Assembly: GCF_001402875.1 (NCBI RefSeq)
Contig: NZ_CP012946.1
Location: forward strand, 2,210,001 to 2,274,000
Source: Blastochloris viridis
Lineage (GTDB): Bacteria > Pseudomonadota > Alphaproteobacteria > Rhizobiales > Xanthobacteraceae
Direction of reading: 5' to 3'
DNA: 64,000 nucleotides
The notes beneath the pieces were generated by a model. It did no database searches. It was not told the origin of the DNA and worked only from the letters and a program-made list of their open reading frames with translations. The position numbers were made by a program, and so were the translations under genes. The first letter of the stretch is position 1; each line of letters begins with the position of its first letter. Shown here piece after piece: positions 8,519 through 17,726 of this stretch.

Positions 8519-9008
8519 ATGGTCCTCCTCTTAGGTTGCGCCGCCCGTTTGCCCTCGTAGCACCAAGTCAACTGTCCGCTCACCCGATCCGCCCAGCTCT
8601 TCTCAGGGGTTGCGGCGCTCCCGCCATGCAGAGCCCTCGGCGGAATGTGGACGGCTCGGCGAGGCCACGACATCGCCGGATCGATCGGTCTCAGCTCGGG
8701 CGGGATTGCTGCAGACAACGACGCAATTTTGCACCGTTCCCGAACCGAACCGTCATTGACGTCAAAACACGACAGATATCACCTCTAGCGGCCGATAGTT
8801 TGCCACCGCAGGCCCTGGGAAAATTCATCCCGCCAAATCAATGTAATAGTATGGCATTCTAAAAAAGTGTGTACACTGAAATAAAACATACCACTCCCCT
8901 GCGCTGACTAGCTTTTACCATCGACTCTTCCACTTATTCTGACAATCATTGCTGTTTTTGTCAACGGAATGACCTTCACCACTCCGACCTGACCGGCCCG
9001 ACGGCGTC
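8519..9008 (-). promoter_or_regulatory. Leader and promoter region of the nitrogenase-like pair
   Basis: 490 bases without a gene between the MFS stop and the NifD-like start. Bases about 8835-8935 are strikingly AT-rich for this genome and are the likely promoter; minus-strand TGTACA and TACTAT 18 bases apart could serve as -35 and -10, giving a leader of about 300 bases. A palindrome TTGACGTCAA lies at 8756-8765. I found no convincing sigma-54 (-24/-12) element: the best GG...GC pair has a 9-base rather than a 10-base gap. Regulator unknown. Confidence 0.4.
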
Positions 9009-10592
9009 TCAATCGGCGCCGATTTCGTCGCGCAGCACGACGTCGGGCAGGCCGATGACCAGGATGAAGGCGACGGCCATCACCACGGCGCTGAGCAGGA
9101 AGCAGCCGGTCAACGCCGAACGATAGATGTCCGCGACCATCAGCTGCTGCGCCGGCGCGACATGCTCCAGGGCCTGGACGCCGTGGGCCATCAGGTCGGC
9201 GATGTCGATGCCCGCGATATGATCGAACGCGCCACCAAGGCGCTGCGCCATGATGGCGCCGGAGGTCGCAACCCCGAGCGCACCGCCGAGGGAGCGCACG
9301 AAGGTCATGGCGCCCGTGGCGGCGCCGAGTTCGCGGTGCGCTACCGCATTCTGCACCGCCACCGTGATGTTGGGCATGCCCATGCCGAGTCCGAGCAAGG
9401 CCATTGATACCAGGAACACCAGCGGCGAGGCGCCGATCCAGGCGAACACCGCGAGGCTTGCGAGCGCCACCGCTTCCAGCCCGATGCCGACGAGCAGGAA
9501 GGGCCGGTTGCGGCCGCGCCGCGCCACGATGCGGCCGCCGACGATGGAGGTGGCCACCATGCCGACGACCTGCGGCAGCAGCATCGCTCCGGCGGTGGCC
9601 GGCATCATGCCCAGCACAAGCTGGAAATAGAGCGGCAGGTACACGGTCGAGCCCATCATCGCAAACACCATCATGCCGCCCACCGCCACGCCGCGCGTGA
9701 ACACCGCATTGTGGAACAGCGCGAGCCGAATCATCGGGTCCGCCGCCCGGCTCTCCTGGCGGATGAACAGCGCGGCCAGGATCACCGTCGCAGCCGCCAG
9801 TCCGGCGCCTTCGGCCGAGATCCATGGGAACTCGGCGCCGCCCGAGGCGAGCAGCAAGAGGAACGCTGTCGTGGTGCCGGTGAGCAGGGCCGCGCCGATC
9901 CAGTCGAGGTGCGCGACTTCGCGTTCGGGCGATTTGGGCAAAGCGAGGGCGATCATCGCCACCGCGACGAAGCCGATCGGCAGATTGATCCAGAACACCC
10001 AGCGCCACGAGATCATCTGCGTGATGACGCCGCCGAGCACCGGGCCGGCCACCGAGGCGAGCGCGAAGGTGCCGGTGAACAGGCCCTGGAAGCGCGGCCG
10101 GTCGCGCGGCGCGATCAGATCGCCGATTACCGACTGGGCGAGCACGAGCAGGCCGCCCGCCCCCAAGCCCTGGAGGCCGCGAAAAACGATGAGCGCGCCC
10201 ATTGACCTCGCCGAGCCGCAGGCCAACGAGCCGAGAAGAAACAGGCCGACGGCAACGAAGATCAACATGCGGCGCCCGTACAGATCGGAGAGTTTGCCGT
10301 AGAGCGCAGTCGTGACCGTCGCCGTCAGCATGAAGGCGGTGACGACCCACGATAGATGCGCCATGCCGCCGAGATCACCGACGATGCGTGGCAGTGCGGT
10401 GTTGACGATGTTCTGGTCGAGGGCCGCCAGAACCATTGTCAGCAGCGCGCCGGCGAGCGCGAGGCGGATTCCTCGCCGCTTGCCGGAAGGTTCCTCCGGA
10501 CCGGCGGGAGAGGGAGAAATCTCGCCAGTGTGAACGACGTCGGCGTCATGGCCCTGTCTCCGCAACAGCCTCTCCTTTCGGGTCTCGCCCAT
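9009..10592 (-). CDS. MFS drug exporter, DHA2 (EmrB) type
   Basis: Major facilitator with about 14 predicted membrane helices that would export a drug or metabolite using the proton gradient. I chose the ATG at 10592 (product begins MGETRKERLLRR, 527 residues), since longer starts would overlap the upstream gene. The first helix carries the DHA2 signature LDQNIVNTALPRIVGDLG, followed by an R-x-x-G-x-x-G-type loop (GKLSDLYGRRM). It starts 34 bases after the stop of an amino-acid binding-protein gene on the same strand, so it is probably the last gene of that operon. This hints at export of a product derived from the imported amino acid, which is inference only. Confidence 0.9.
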   Translation of the reverse strand: MGETRKERLLRRQGHDADVVHTGEISPSPAGPEEPSGKRRGIRLALAGALLTMVLAALDQNIVNTALPRIVGDLGGMAHLSWVVTAFMLTATVTTALYGKLSDLYGRRMLIFVAVGLFLLGSLACGSARSMGALIVFRGLQGLGAGGLLVLAQSVIGDLIAPRDRPRFQGLFTGTFALASVAGPVLGGVITQMISWRWVFWINLPIGFVAVAMIALALPKSPEREVAHLDWIGAALLTGTTTAFLLLLASGGAEFPWISAEGAGLAAATVILAALFIRQESRAADPMIRLALFHNAVFTRGVAVGGMMVFAMMGSTVYLPLYFQLVLGMMPATAGAMLLPQVVGMVATSIVGGRIVARRGRNRPFLLVGIGLEAVALASLAVFAWIGASPLVFLVSMALLGLGMGMPNITVAVQNAVAHRELGAATGAMTFVRSLGGALGVATSGAIMAQRLGGAFDHIAGIDIADLMAHGVQALEHVAPAQQLMVADIYRSALTGCFLLSAVVMAVAFILVIGLPDVVLRDEIGAD

Positions 10593-10626
10593 CCCTCGCA
10601 CAACCCGGGACCACTTAAGCCGCGGC

Positions 10627-11565
10627 TTACTTCCTCGGCAGGCCGGGCGGATTGGTCTGCGACGCCTGGATTGCCTCGGCCGTGAGGTTCCAGCGCGCGA
10701 GCAGCCTGGCATAGTTGCCGTTGGCGATCTGGGCGTTGAGCGCCGCGGTAACCGCGTCGGCGAGACCGGAGCCCTTGCGCGTCGCCACCGCGATCTCGGC
10801 GGTGACCGGCCAGCCTCCGGAAAAAGTGCCGACTAGCTTGAGGTTGTTCTGGCGGGTCGCCTTGAAGGCCGAGACGGCGTTGGGCCCGAAATAGGCGTCG
10901 GCGCGACCCGACTGCACAGCGAGGTCGAGCACCACCTCGTCGTCGTAGTATTGCAGCTCGGTCGGCGCGAGCGCCTTGGCCTTGTTGGCCTCAATCCAGC
11001 GAAGCAGGATCTGTTCCTGGTTGGTCCCGGCGCCGACGATGATCTTCAGTCCGGTGATGTCCTCCGGGTTGGAGATGCTCTCGATCTTGCTCGTCTGCGA
11101 GACGTAGAAGCCGAGGAGGTCCTTGCGGTAGGTCGAGAAATCGAACTTCTCCTTGCGCTCCTCGGTCACCGTAACGTTATGGATCACCGCGTCGAACTTG
11201 CCCGAGGCGAGCCCGAGCGGCCAGTCGGCCCAGGCAATTGGCACCAGCACGAGGTCGAGGCCGAGCACGTCGGCGACGAGCTGCGCGATGTCTGGCTCCG
11301 ATCCGATCGGCGTCTTGTTGTCGGTCGCCAGCACCGAGAACGGCAGCCTGTTCGGAATCGCGGCGACGGTAAACTTGCCGGGCGTGACGAACTTGTAGTC
11401 GGTCGGGATCAACTTCGCGGCGGCATCGACCTTGGTTGCCCGCACCCGCCCCGCCTGGGCGGGCCCAAAGTCGATCTCGTCCGTGGCAAATGCGGGCACG
11501 GCGAGCGCGAGGAAGGCGGCGACGGCGCCGGCGAGGACGCCGCGGCGGGACGCGTGGGCAGGCAT
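10627..11565 (-). CDS. Amino-acid ABC transporter substrate-binding protein (family 3)
   Basis: Periplasmic receptor for a polar or charged amino acid or related compound. The 312-residue product has an N-terminal export signal (residues 1-27, ending AVPAFA), then the two lobes of a family 3 solute-binding protein, with the typical DFSTYRKDLLGFYVS-like block and an Ala-rich C-terminal lobe. It lies 18 bases downstream of the fused permease-ATPase gene and 34 bases upstream of the MFS gene, so all three form one operon read leftwards. The ligand cannot be assigned. Confidence 0.9.
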   Translation of the reverse strand: MPAHASRRGVLAGAVAAFLALAVPAFATDEIDFGPAQAGRVRATKVDAAAKLIPTDYKFVTPGKFTVAAIPNRLPFSVLATDNKTPIGSEPDIAQLVADVLGLDLVLVPIAWADWPLGLASGKFDAVIHNVTVTEERKEKFDFSTYRKDLLGFYVSQTSKIESISNPEDITGLKIIVGAGTNQEQILLRWIEANKAKALAPTELQYYDDEVVLDLAVQSGRADAYFGPNAVSAFKATRQNNLKLVGTFSGGWPVTAEIAVATRKGSGLADAVTAALNAQIANGNYARLLARWNLTAEAIQASQTNPPGLPRK

Positions 11566-11583
11566 GAGGACTCCTTTTCGATG

Positions 11584-13476
11584 TCAGAGGACCTTGGAGA
11601 GGAACCGGACGGTGCGCTCGTGATCGGGCTGCTCGAGCACCCGCTCGGGGGGGCCGACCTCGACGATGCGGCCACCTTCGAGGAACACCACGGTATCGGC
11701 GACGCGGCGGGCGAAACCGATCTCGTGCGTGACGATGACGAGGGTCACACCGGAGCGGGCGAGCTCCTCGATGACATCGAGGACCTCGTTGACGAGTTCT
11801 GGATCGAGCGCCGAGGTGGGCTCGTCGAATAGCAGAACCTTCGGCTTCAGCGCGAGCGCCCGCGCGATGGCGACGCGCTGCTGCTGGCCGCCGGACAGCT
11901 GGCGAGGAAAGGCGTCGGTCTTGTCGGAAAGCCCGACCCGGGCGAGCAGTTCGAGCGCTTCGGCCTCCGCCTCGGCCCGCGGCCGGCCGCGCACCTCGAT
12001 CGGCGCCTCCACCACGTTCTCGAGTGCAGTCAGGTGCGGAAACAGGTTGAAGGTCTGGAACACCATCCCGACGTCGACACGGCGCTTCAGAATCTCCGAT
12101 TTCCGGAGTTCGAACAGCTTATCGCCGACGCGGCGATAGCCGACCGGCTCACCGTCGATCGCTATGAATCCGGCGTCGACCCGCTCCAGATGGTTGATCG
12201 ACCGCAACAGCGTCGACTTGCCCGAACCCGATGGTCCGATCAACGCCGTGACGCTCCCCGGAGCAAGCGTCAGCGAGACATCATCGAGCACTCTGAGCGT
12301 GCCGAAGCGCTTCGTGACGTTATGGATCTCGACCGCGCCGCCATGGACCTCGAAAGACGCGCCTGCGGCGGGTGAGCTCGCCACAGCAGCGACGGCGCGC
12401 ACAAGCGAACGGCGAGGGGTTCCGAACCGACGTAACAAGATGTCGATTGCCGACGGCGGTGGGTCACGCAACGCGCCGCGCGCAAAGTGCTGCTCGACGC
12501 CGCGTTGCACCACCGAGAGCACCGTCAAGATGACGAGGTACCACACCGTCGCCACCATCAACAGCGGGATCACTTCGAGGTTTCGGCGGTAGATCACTTG
12601 GATGGTGTAGAACAGCTCCGGCAGCGCCAAGATGTAGACGTTGGATGTCCCCTTCGCGAGGCCGATGATGTCGTTGAATGCGGCCGGCAATATCGAGCGC
12701 ATCGCCTGCGGCAGAACGATACGGAACGCCTGGCGCCGGCGCGACAGGCCGAGCGCAGCGGCCGCTTCGAGCTGCCCCTGGTCGACCGACAGGATGCCGC
12801 CGCGAATGATCTCGGCGCTGAACGCTGCCTGGTTGAGCGTGAGCCCCAGCACGGCCGCAGCGAACGGCGTGATGAGCTGCGTCGTGTTCCAGGTCGCGAA
12901 GTCAATCCCGGTGAAGGGGATGCCGAGCGTCACCGTTGCGTAGAGATAGCCGAGGTTGTTGAGGATCAAGAGGAGGACGATCAGTGGGATCGACCGGAAG
13001 ATCCAGATGAAGGTCCACGACAACGCGACAAGAACCGGCGACTTTGATACCCGCGCGAGCGCGAGCCCAGTGCCGAGCGTGAAGCCGAACAGCGCGCCGA
13101 GCAAGGTTAGGAGCAGCGTGCGGCCGAGGCCGACCAGAACCGGCTCGGAAAAGAACCATTCGAGAAAGATGCCCCAGCCCCACCGCGGGTTGGTGAACGT
13201 CGAATGAAGCACCGCGACGATCACCATCGCGGCGAAGATCGAGCCGATGGTCCGGCCCGGGTGCCGGGCCGGAACGATCTCCAAGTGGGAAAGGTCAGTG
13301 GCCTTGGCCGCACCGGGTGGAGCCTCGGCACGGGAGCGGCCGACGTCCGCGATCTCCTTCGCTCCGTCGTCAGCGACCCCGTTCGTGCGAGGTAAACGGG
13401 GCAGGAGTCCCCGTGGCCCGCGCGCGGCGCCACACTCGACGACCCGCCGTCGCGGTTGCGGAACGCGCTCGTCCAT
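11584..13476 (-). CDS. Fused amino-acid ABC transporter permease and ATPase
   Basis: Single 630-residue chain joining a HisM/GlnP-type permease to a GlnQ/HisP-type ATPase. After a non-conserved, probably over-called N-terminus, membrane helices cover about residues 75-340 with the permease coupling loop (LEAAAALGLSRRRQAFRIVLPQA). The ATPase follows from about 380: Walker A GPSGSGKST, signature LSGGQQQRVAIARALAL, Walker B VLLFDEPTSALDPE and the switch histidine in VTHE. Such fusions are known in proteobacteria and fix the subunit ratio. The gene heads the operon with the binding protein and MFS exporter. The exact start is uncertain because no strong ribosome-binding site stands out. Confidence 0.9.
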   Translation of the reverse strand: MDERVPQPRRRVVECGAARGPRGLLPRLPRTNGVADDGAKEIADVGRSRAEAPPGAAKATDLSHLEIVPARHPGRTIGSIFAAMVIVAVLHSTFTNPRWGWGIFLEWFFSEPVLVGLGRTLLLTLLGALFGFTLGTGLALARVSKSPVLVALSWTFIWIFRSIPLIVLLLILNNLGYLYATVTLGIPFTGIDFATWNTTQLITPFAAAVLGLTLNQAAFSAEIIRGGILSVDQGQLEAAAALGLSRRRQAFRIVLPQAMRSILPAAFNDIIGLAKGTSNVYILALPELFYTIQVIYRRNLEVIPLLMVATVWYLVILTVLSVVQRGVEQHFARGALRDPPPSAIDILLRRFGTPRRSLVRAVAAVASSPAAGASFEVHGGAVEIHNVTKRFGTLRVLDDVSLTLAPGSVTALIGPSGSGKSTLLRSINHLERVDAGFIAIDGEPVGYRRVGDKLFELRKSEILKRRVDVGMVFQTFNLFPHLTALENVVEAPIEVRGRPRAEAEAEALELLARVGLSDKTDAFPRQLSGGQQQRVAIARALALKPKVLLFDEPTSALDPELVNEVLDVIEELARSGVTLVIVTHEIGFARRVADTVVFLEGGRIVEVGPPERVLEQPDHERTVRFLSKVL

Positions 13477-14445
13477 GTTCGTCCACCATCGTTGGTGAGC
13501 TTAAGCGAGCAGCTGCCCGATAGTTCTATAATATCGATTTGTCGGATAGATCATATGTTGGACTATTGTGAATATTGGCCGCTGACGAGAAATGTCTCCT
13601 TGTTGGTGTCGCGTCCGGAGGACGTTCGCATTGTTGGCCCCGGCGACGTGCGCACCAGCAACGGCGGCATCGCGAGACACAACGATTGCAGCTCTCGGCC
13701 GATATGGACTGATGGTGCGCGGCAGGACGCCGAGGCTCAGCCCTGGAGTGTCATGCGGTCGTCGATCGCGCCTGCGAGGCGAGCTCGCCGATTTGTCCCG
13801 CCAATAGGAGCACGCGCTGTGGGCGCCGCATTCCTGGTATGGCTCGCCAATCCCGGCGCATTCGCTCTTTGGAGAGCCCGTGACCCGGTTCGGTCTCGAT
13901 CACCGTGCGTGGACGATCACGCCAGCGCATTCTCGGACGCCTTGCGCGCGAACTATCCCCAGCCGCCTTCGCGATCACCACCAGCGCCTGGCGCGGGAAT
14001 AGCGCGTTCCGCCAAACAACTGACTTGCGGTGCCGGACGGGGACGACGTCTTCCGCTTGTTCGCCTCGGCGCATGCCTCCGACGGCCATGAGCAGCAACG
14101 CTCCGCCTCCGCCACGCCGTGCACACCTTGCGTGAAGCCTACCGAGGCGAGCTTGCCCTGGCGCTCCAGGCGGTCGCGTGAGCCAGGCCCTCGTCAGGAC
14201 CGCGCGGCTCCATTTCCGGTGCTTTCGCCTCGAATGGGCTTGGGAATTTCTGTTGGGACATCTGGCATCGAATGGGTTCCTTCTCCATTTGTCTCCCGCC
14301 TTGGCATTCGCTTCTTTTGCCGCGCGCAACTTCGAAAGCCCGCTCCATCCCGTCACCGCTATAGTTCGTTCATCTGCCGGTGTCGTCGAACTGAAATTCG
14401 GCACAGCGGCGTTGCGCCCTCGCATTTCTCTGACGGAGAATTTCA
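13477..14445. other. 969-base region without a recognisable gene
   Basis: Separates two divergent amino-acid transporter operons. Both strands have open frames of up to 231 codons, but all are Arg/Pro/Ser-rich in a way typical of antisense frames of GC-rich DNA, and none has family motifs. Short AT-rich stretches next to each operon (about 13520-13570, and TATAGT at about 14360) may be the promoters. The middle may be decayed coding sequence, but I cannot identify a parent. Confidence 0.5.
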
Positions 14446-15258
14446 ATGCACTTGTCGCGACTCGCCTCTTTGGCCTTGCTGGCGGTAGTATCCGTCGCTG
14501 GCGGAGCGTCCGCCGATCAACTGGACGACATCCGCAAGGCCGGCGTTCTGCGCGCTGCGGTGTTCGACGCCAACCCGCCGTTCGGTCTGGTCGATGCCAA
14601 GACGCATGAAATCGTCGGCTACGACATCGACTTCGCCAAGGCGATCGCCAAGAAGATCGGCGTCAAGCTGGAGTTGGTGCCGACCAATCCTGCCAACCGC
14701 ATTCCGCTGCTGCAGTCGGGCAAGGCCGACCTGATCGTCGCCGACGCCACCATCACACCCGAGCGCAAGCAGGTGGTCGATTTTTCGATCCCCTATTTCG
14801 TGTCCGGCCAGCAGTTCCTGGTGCCAGTTGAAGCGTCCGACAAGGTCGCCGATTTTGCTAACGCGCGGTTCGCGGCGGTGAAGGGCACCACCGAGGAGCA
14901 GTTCATCCACGCCACCTATCCCAATGCCAAGGTGCTGGCCTACGACGACATCCCGCTCGCCTTCACCGCGCTGCGCAATGGCAGCGCCGACGCCCTGACC
15001 CAGGACAGCTCAATCCTGGCTGGCGTGCTGGCGAAGGCTCCCGACAAGCAAAAGTTCAAGATCCTGCCCGACCTGCTCACGCGGGAGGAAATCGGCATCG
15101 GCGTGAAGAAGGGCGAGGCCGCGGTGCTTGCGCTGGTCAACGAGACGCTGATCGAACTCGAAAAGAGCGGCGAGGCGGAGAAGATCTTCGACGCTTGGTT
15201 CGGCCCAAGCACCGCGGCCCCGCAGCACCGCGACTTCAAGATTAGTGCCGGCCTCTGA
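14446..15258 (+). CDS. Amino-acid ABC transporter substrate-binding protein (family 3)
   Basis: 270-residue periplasmic binding protein, first gene of a four-gene polar amino-acid importer. A Sec signal covers residues 1-23 (ending GGASA). Two family 3 lobes follow, with GYDIDFAKAIAKKIGVKLELV and the ligand-site stretch DLIVADATITPERKQVVDFSIPY typical of glutamate/aspartate/glutamine receptors (quoted pieces are separate parts of one domain). ATG at 14446 is preceded by GGAG. The next gene starts 54 bases later behind a strong hairpin, which probably keeps the binding protein in excess over the membrane parts. Confidence 0.92.
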   Translation: MHLSRLASLALLAVVSVAGGASADQLDDIRKAGVLRAAVFDANPPFGLVDAKTHEIVGYDIDFAKAIAKKIGVKLELVPTNPANRIPLLQSGKADLIVADATITPERKQVVDFSIPYFVSGQQFLVPVEASDKVADFANARFAAVKGTTEEQFIHATYPNAKVLAYDDIPLAFTALRNGSADALTQDSSILAGVLAKAPDKQKFKILPDLLTREEIGIGVKKGEAAVLALVNETLIELEKSGEAEKIFDAWFGPSTAAPQHRDFKISAGL

Positions 15259-15279
15259 CCTTGCGGCCTTGATCACCCC

Positions 15280-15318
15280 CGTCATGCGGCACCTCCCACT
15301 CGGAGGTGCCGCATGACG
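15280..15318 (+). promoter_or_regulatory. 17-bp perfect hairpin that sequesters the ATPase-gene ribosome-binding site and start codon
   Basis: Arms CGTCATGCGGCACCTCC (15280-15296) and its exact complement (15302-15318) enclose the 5-base loop CACTC. The right arm holds GGAGG (15302-15306) and, six bases on, the ATG (15313) of the ATPase gene. No T-run follows, so it is not a normal intrinsic terminator. It begins 22 bases after the stop codon of the binding-protein gene. Likely roles are translational repression or coupling, or protection of the upstream mRNA from 3' decay. Confidence 0.75.
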
Positions 15319-16134
15319 CGTTCTGCCTCCCATCGTGCATCCATCATGGCGCCCGAAACTGCCCTATCCGAGATCAAACCCAAGATCGAGTTCCGCCATG
15401 TGCACAAGCACCACGGCGCGCTACACGTCATACAGGGCGTCAGCACCACCGTGCGCGCCGGCGAGGTGGTGGTGATCTGCGGCCCCTCGGGATCGGGCAA
15501 GTCGACACTGATCCGCCTCATCAACGGCCTCGAGACGATTTCAGAAGGCGAGGTGCTGGTTGACGGCATCGCGGTGTCCCTCCTCCGGGGCCGCGCGCTG
15601 CAGGCGCTCCGCAGCCGTATCGGCTTCGTGTTCCAGCAATTCAACCTCTACGCTCACCTCACCGCCGAGGAAAACGTCTCGCTCGCGCCGCGCCGCATCG
15701 GCGGCCTCACCAAGGCGGCAGCGCGCCAGTGCGCGCTGGCCCTGCTCGAACGCGTCGGGCTTTCCGACAAGACCGACGCGTTCCCGCATCAATTGTCGGG
15801 CGGCCAGCAGCAGCGGGTCGCCATCGCCCGCGCCCTGGCGCTCGATCCCGACATCGTGTTGTTCGACGAGCCGACCTCAGCGCTCGACCCGGAGATGATC
15901 GGCGAGGTGCTGATCGTGATGCGCGAAGTTGCGAGAAGCGGTATCACCATGGTGGTGGTGACCCACGAGATGGGGTTCGCACGCCAACTCGCCGACCGCG
16001 TCCTGTTCCTCGACGAGGGGGAGATCCTGGAGGAGGCGTCGCCGGAACGGTTCTTCCTCGCCCCCTCTCATCCCCGCGCGCGGCGATTCCTCAGCCAGAT
16101 CCACTCGCCGCTTCATCTTGCGGAGGTCGAGTGA
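15313..16134 (+). CDS. Polar amino-acid ABC transporter ATPase (GlnQ/AapP type)
   Basis: 273-residue ATPase energising the importer. Motifs: Walker A GPSGSGKST, Q-loop FQQFNLYAHLTA, signature LSGGQQQRVAIARALAL, Walker B IVLFDEPTSALDPE and VTHE. Start 15313 is chosen because GGAGG lies exactly six bases upstream, although both are inside a hairpin; ATG at 15346 is an alternative but has no ribosome-binding site. Its stop overlaps the GTG start of the first permease. Sequence is close to the ATPase half of the fused protein at 11584-13476, but the two operons are separate and divergent. Confidence 0.93.
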   Translation: MTRSASHRASIMAPETALSEIKPKIEFRHVHKHHGALHVIQGVSTTVRAGEVVVICGPSGSGKSTLIRLINGLETISEGEVLVDGIAVSLLRGRALQALRSRIGFVFQQFNLYAHLTAEENVSLAPRRIGGLTKAAARQCALALLERVGLSDKTDAFPHQLSGGQQQRVAIARALALDPDIVLFDEPTSALDPEMIGEVLIVMREVARSGITMVVVTHEMGFARQLADRVLFLDEGEILEEASPERFFLAPSHPRARRFLSQIHSPLHLAEVE

Positions 16135-16913
16135 TCTTCAGCTTCGACTGGGCGGCGCTGCTGCGCGAGCCGGCGCTCGGCTGGCTGACCGCAGGCGTTG
16201 TCACCACGCTCGCCGTCACGCTGGTTGCCGCGCCGCTTGCCGTGGTGCTGGGAATCGTCATCACGACGTTGCGGCTCGAGCGGGGCCCGCCGCGCTGGCT
16301 GGCGATCGCCATCATCGAGCTGTTCCGCAACACCCCGCTGCTGGTGCAGTTGCTGTTCTGGTACTTCGCCGCGTTCGCGCTGCTGCCGCGCGGCTGGAAG
16401 ATGTGGATCGCCGCCGACCATGCCTGGGCGGTGGTGCCGCCGGGCGTGCCGCTGATCGCGCCGGAATTCCTGGTGGCGACGTGGGGGCTCGCGCTGTTCA
16501 CCGCGGTGTTCTTGGCGGAAGAGCTGCGCACCGGGCTCGCCGCGGTGCCGGCCGGACAGATCGAGGCGGCGCGGGCGCAGGGTCTCGGCCGGCTCGACGT
16601 GCTGCGCTTCATCCTCTTGCCGCAGGCGGTGGCCAACGCCTGGCAGCCGATGGTCGGCCAATTGCTCAACCTGATGAAGCTGTCATCGCTGGCAAGCTCG
16701 ATCGGCCTTGCCGAGATCACCTATCAAGCACGCACCATCGAGAGCTACAATGCCCACTCCGTCGAGGCGTTCGCCGCCGGCACCCTGCTCTATCTCGCGA
16801 TCGGGCTCATCATGAGCCGCATCCTGGTGTGGCTCGGGCCGCACCGGCCGGGCAGCCTGCGCCGTTCCAGCGCCGAGGCCCGACTCGCCGCTACCGGCGG
16901 AGGTGCGCTGTGA
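16131..16913 (+). CDS. Polar amino-acid ABC transporter permease (GltJ/AapQ type)
   Basis: 260-residue inner-membrane subunit. Start is GTG at 16131, overlapping the TGA of the ATPase gene by 3 bases. It has an HisM-type permease core with several helices and the coupling loop (AARAQGLGRLDVLRFILLPQA) that docks on the ATPase. A loop rich in aromatic residues between the early helices (about 75-110) resembles the glutamate/aspartate transporters. Its TGA overlaps the ATG of the next permease by one base (TGATG), so the two are translationally coupled and should form a heterodimeric channel. Confidence 0.9.
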   Translation: MIFSFDWAALLREPALGWLTAGVVTTLAVTLVAAPLAVVLGIVITTLRLERGPPRWLAIAIIELFRNTPLLVQLLFWYFAAFALLPRGWKMWIAADHAWAVVPPGVPLIAPEFLVATWGLALFTAVFLAEELRTGLAAVPAGQIEAARAQGLGRLDVLRFILLPQAVANAWQPMVGQLLNLMKLSSLASSIGLAEITYQARTIESYNAHSVEAFAAGTLLYLAIGLIMSRILVWLGPHRPGSLRRSSAEARLAATGGGAL

Positions 16914-17665
16914 TGCTCGATTTCTCGGTGATCGGCCGCAACCTCGACTATCTGCTGCTCGGCCAGACCGCCGACCGCGTGCTCGGCGGTCTCACGCTGA
17001 CGCTGGTGATGGCGATCACCGCGGCGGTGCTGGCCTTGGCGGCGGGGATCATGCTCGCTTTGGTGGCGTGGCGCTTTTCGGGCTGGACGCGGCGGCTTCT
17101 GTTCCTGTGGGCGGACCTGATCCGCGGTATTCCGCTGATCCTGGTGATCTTCTGGCTCTATTTCCTGCTGCCGGTGCTGCTCGGCGGCGACCTACCCTCC
17201 GCCCTCACCGTGATCCTCGCATTGGCGTGGTTCACCTCGGCGGCGGTGATGTACTCGACGCTCGCCGCCATCGAGGCGCTGCCCGCCGGCCAGCTTGAGG
17301 CGGCGCGCGCCGCCGGCTTCTCCGAGGCCCAGACGTTGCGGTTCATCCTGGTGCCGCAGGCGCTGCGCAATCTGGTGCCGTCCTATGTCGGGCTGCTGGT
17401 GTCGCTGATCAAGGACACCTCGCTCGCCTTCATCATCAACGTGCCGGAGCTGACCACCGTCGCGGGGCAGGTCAACAGCCGCGAGCAGGTCTATCCGGTC
17501 GAGATCTTCTTGTTCCTGACCCTGGTCTATTTCGTGCTGTGCGAGGGCCTGTCGCTTAGCGCGAGCGCCCTCGCCCGCCGATTGAAGCGCGAGGGTCGCC
17601 AGCACTCCACGGTTTCCGGGAGATCCCTTCGGGTTCCCGGCAACCCCCTCGCTGAAAATCCCTGA
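16913..17665 (+). CDS. Polar amino-acid ABC transporter permease (GltK/AapM type)
   Basis: 250-residue partner permease, last gene of the operon. Hydrophobic segments run through about residues 20-225; the ATPase-docking loop AARAAGFSEAQTLRFILVPQ is clear. The start overlaps the preceding stop by one base. The last 25 residues are hydrophilic, and the stop codon lies inside the left arm of the terminator hairpin that follows, so translation and termination may interfere slightly. Confidence 0.9.
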   Translation: MLDFSVIGRNLDYLLLGQTADRVLGGLTLTLVMAITAAVLALAAGIMLALVAWRFSGWTRRLLFLWADLIRGIPLILVIFWLYFLLPVLLGGDLPSALTVILALAWFTSAAVMYSTLAAIEALPAGQLEAARAAGFSEAQTLRFILVPQALRNLVPSYVGLLVSLIKDTSLAFIINVPELTTVAGQVNSREQVYPVEIFLFLTLVYFVLCEGLSLSASALARRLKREGRQHSTVSGRSLRVPGNPLAENP

Positions 17666-17686
17666 TGAGGGAGGGATTTTCAGCGA
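17649..17686. terminator. Hairpin between convergent operons
   Basis: Inverted repeat TCGCTGAAAATCCCT (17649-17663) and its complement (17672-17686), 15 bp with an 8-base loop. It lies just after the last permease gene on the plus strand and about 40 bases beyond the stop of the oxidoreductase gene on the minus strand, so it may serve both transcripts. No long T-run follows on either side. Confidence 0.65.
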
Positions 17687-17726
17687 CAGGAATACGGTTC
17701 TCCGGCCTGAGCGGCCAGAAACCCTA

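Noticed and set aside
8690..8770. Sigma-54 promoter for the NifD-like gene
   Set aside because: The best minus-strand GG/GC pair has the wrong spacing (9 rather than 10 bases between), and no NifA-type upstream site was seen.
13860..14180. Remnant of an extradiol (LigB/DODA-type) dioxygenase gene
   Set aside because: A few short matches (such as FGLDHRAW and AHASDGHE) occur but in different frames and wrong order; not enough to support a call.
13751..14446. 231-codon minus-strand frame
   Set aside because: Arg/Gly-rich composition without any motif, typical of a chance frame in GC-rich DNA.
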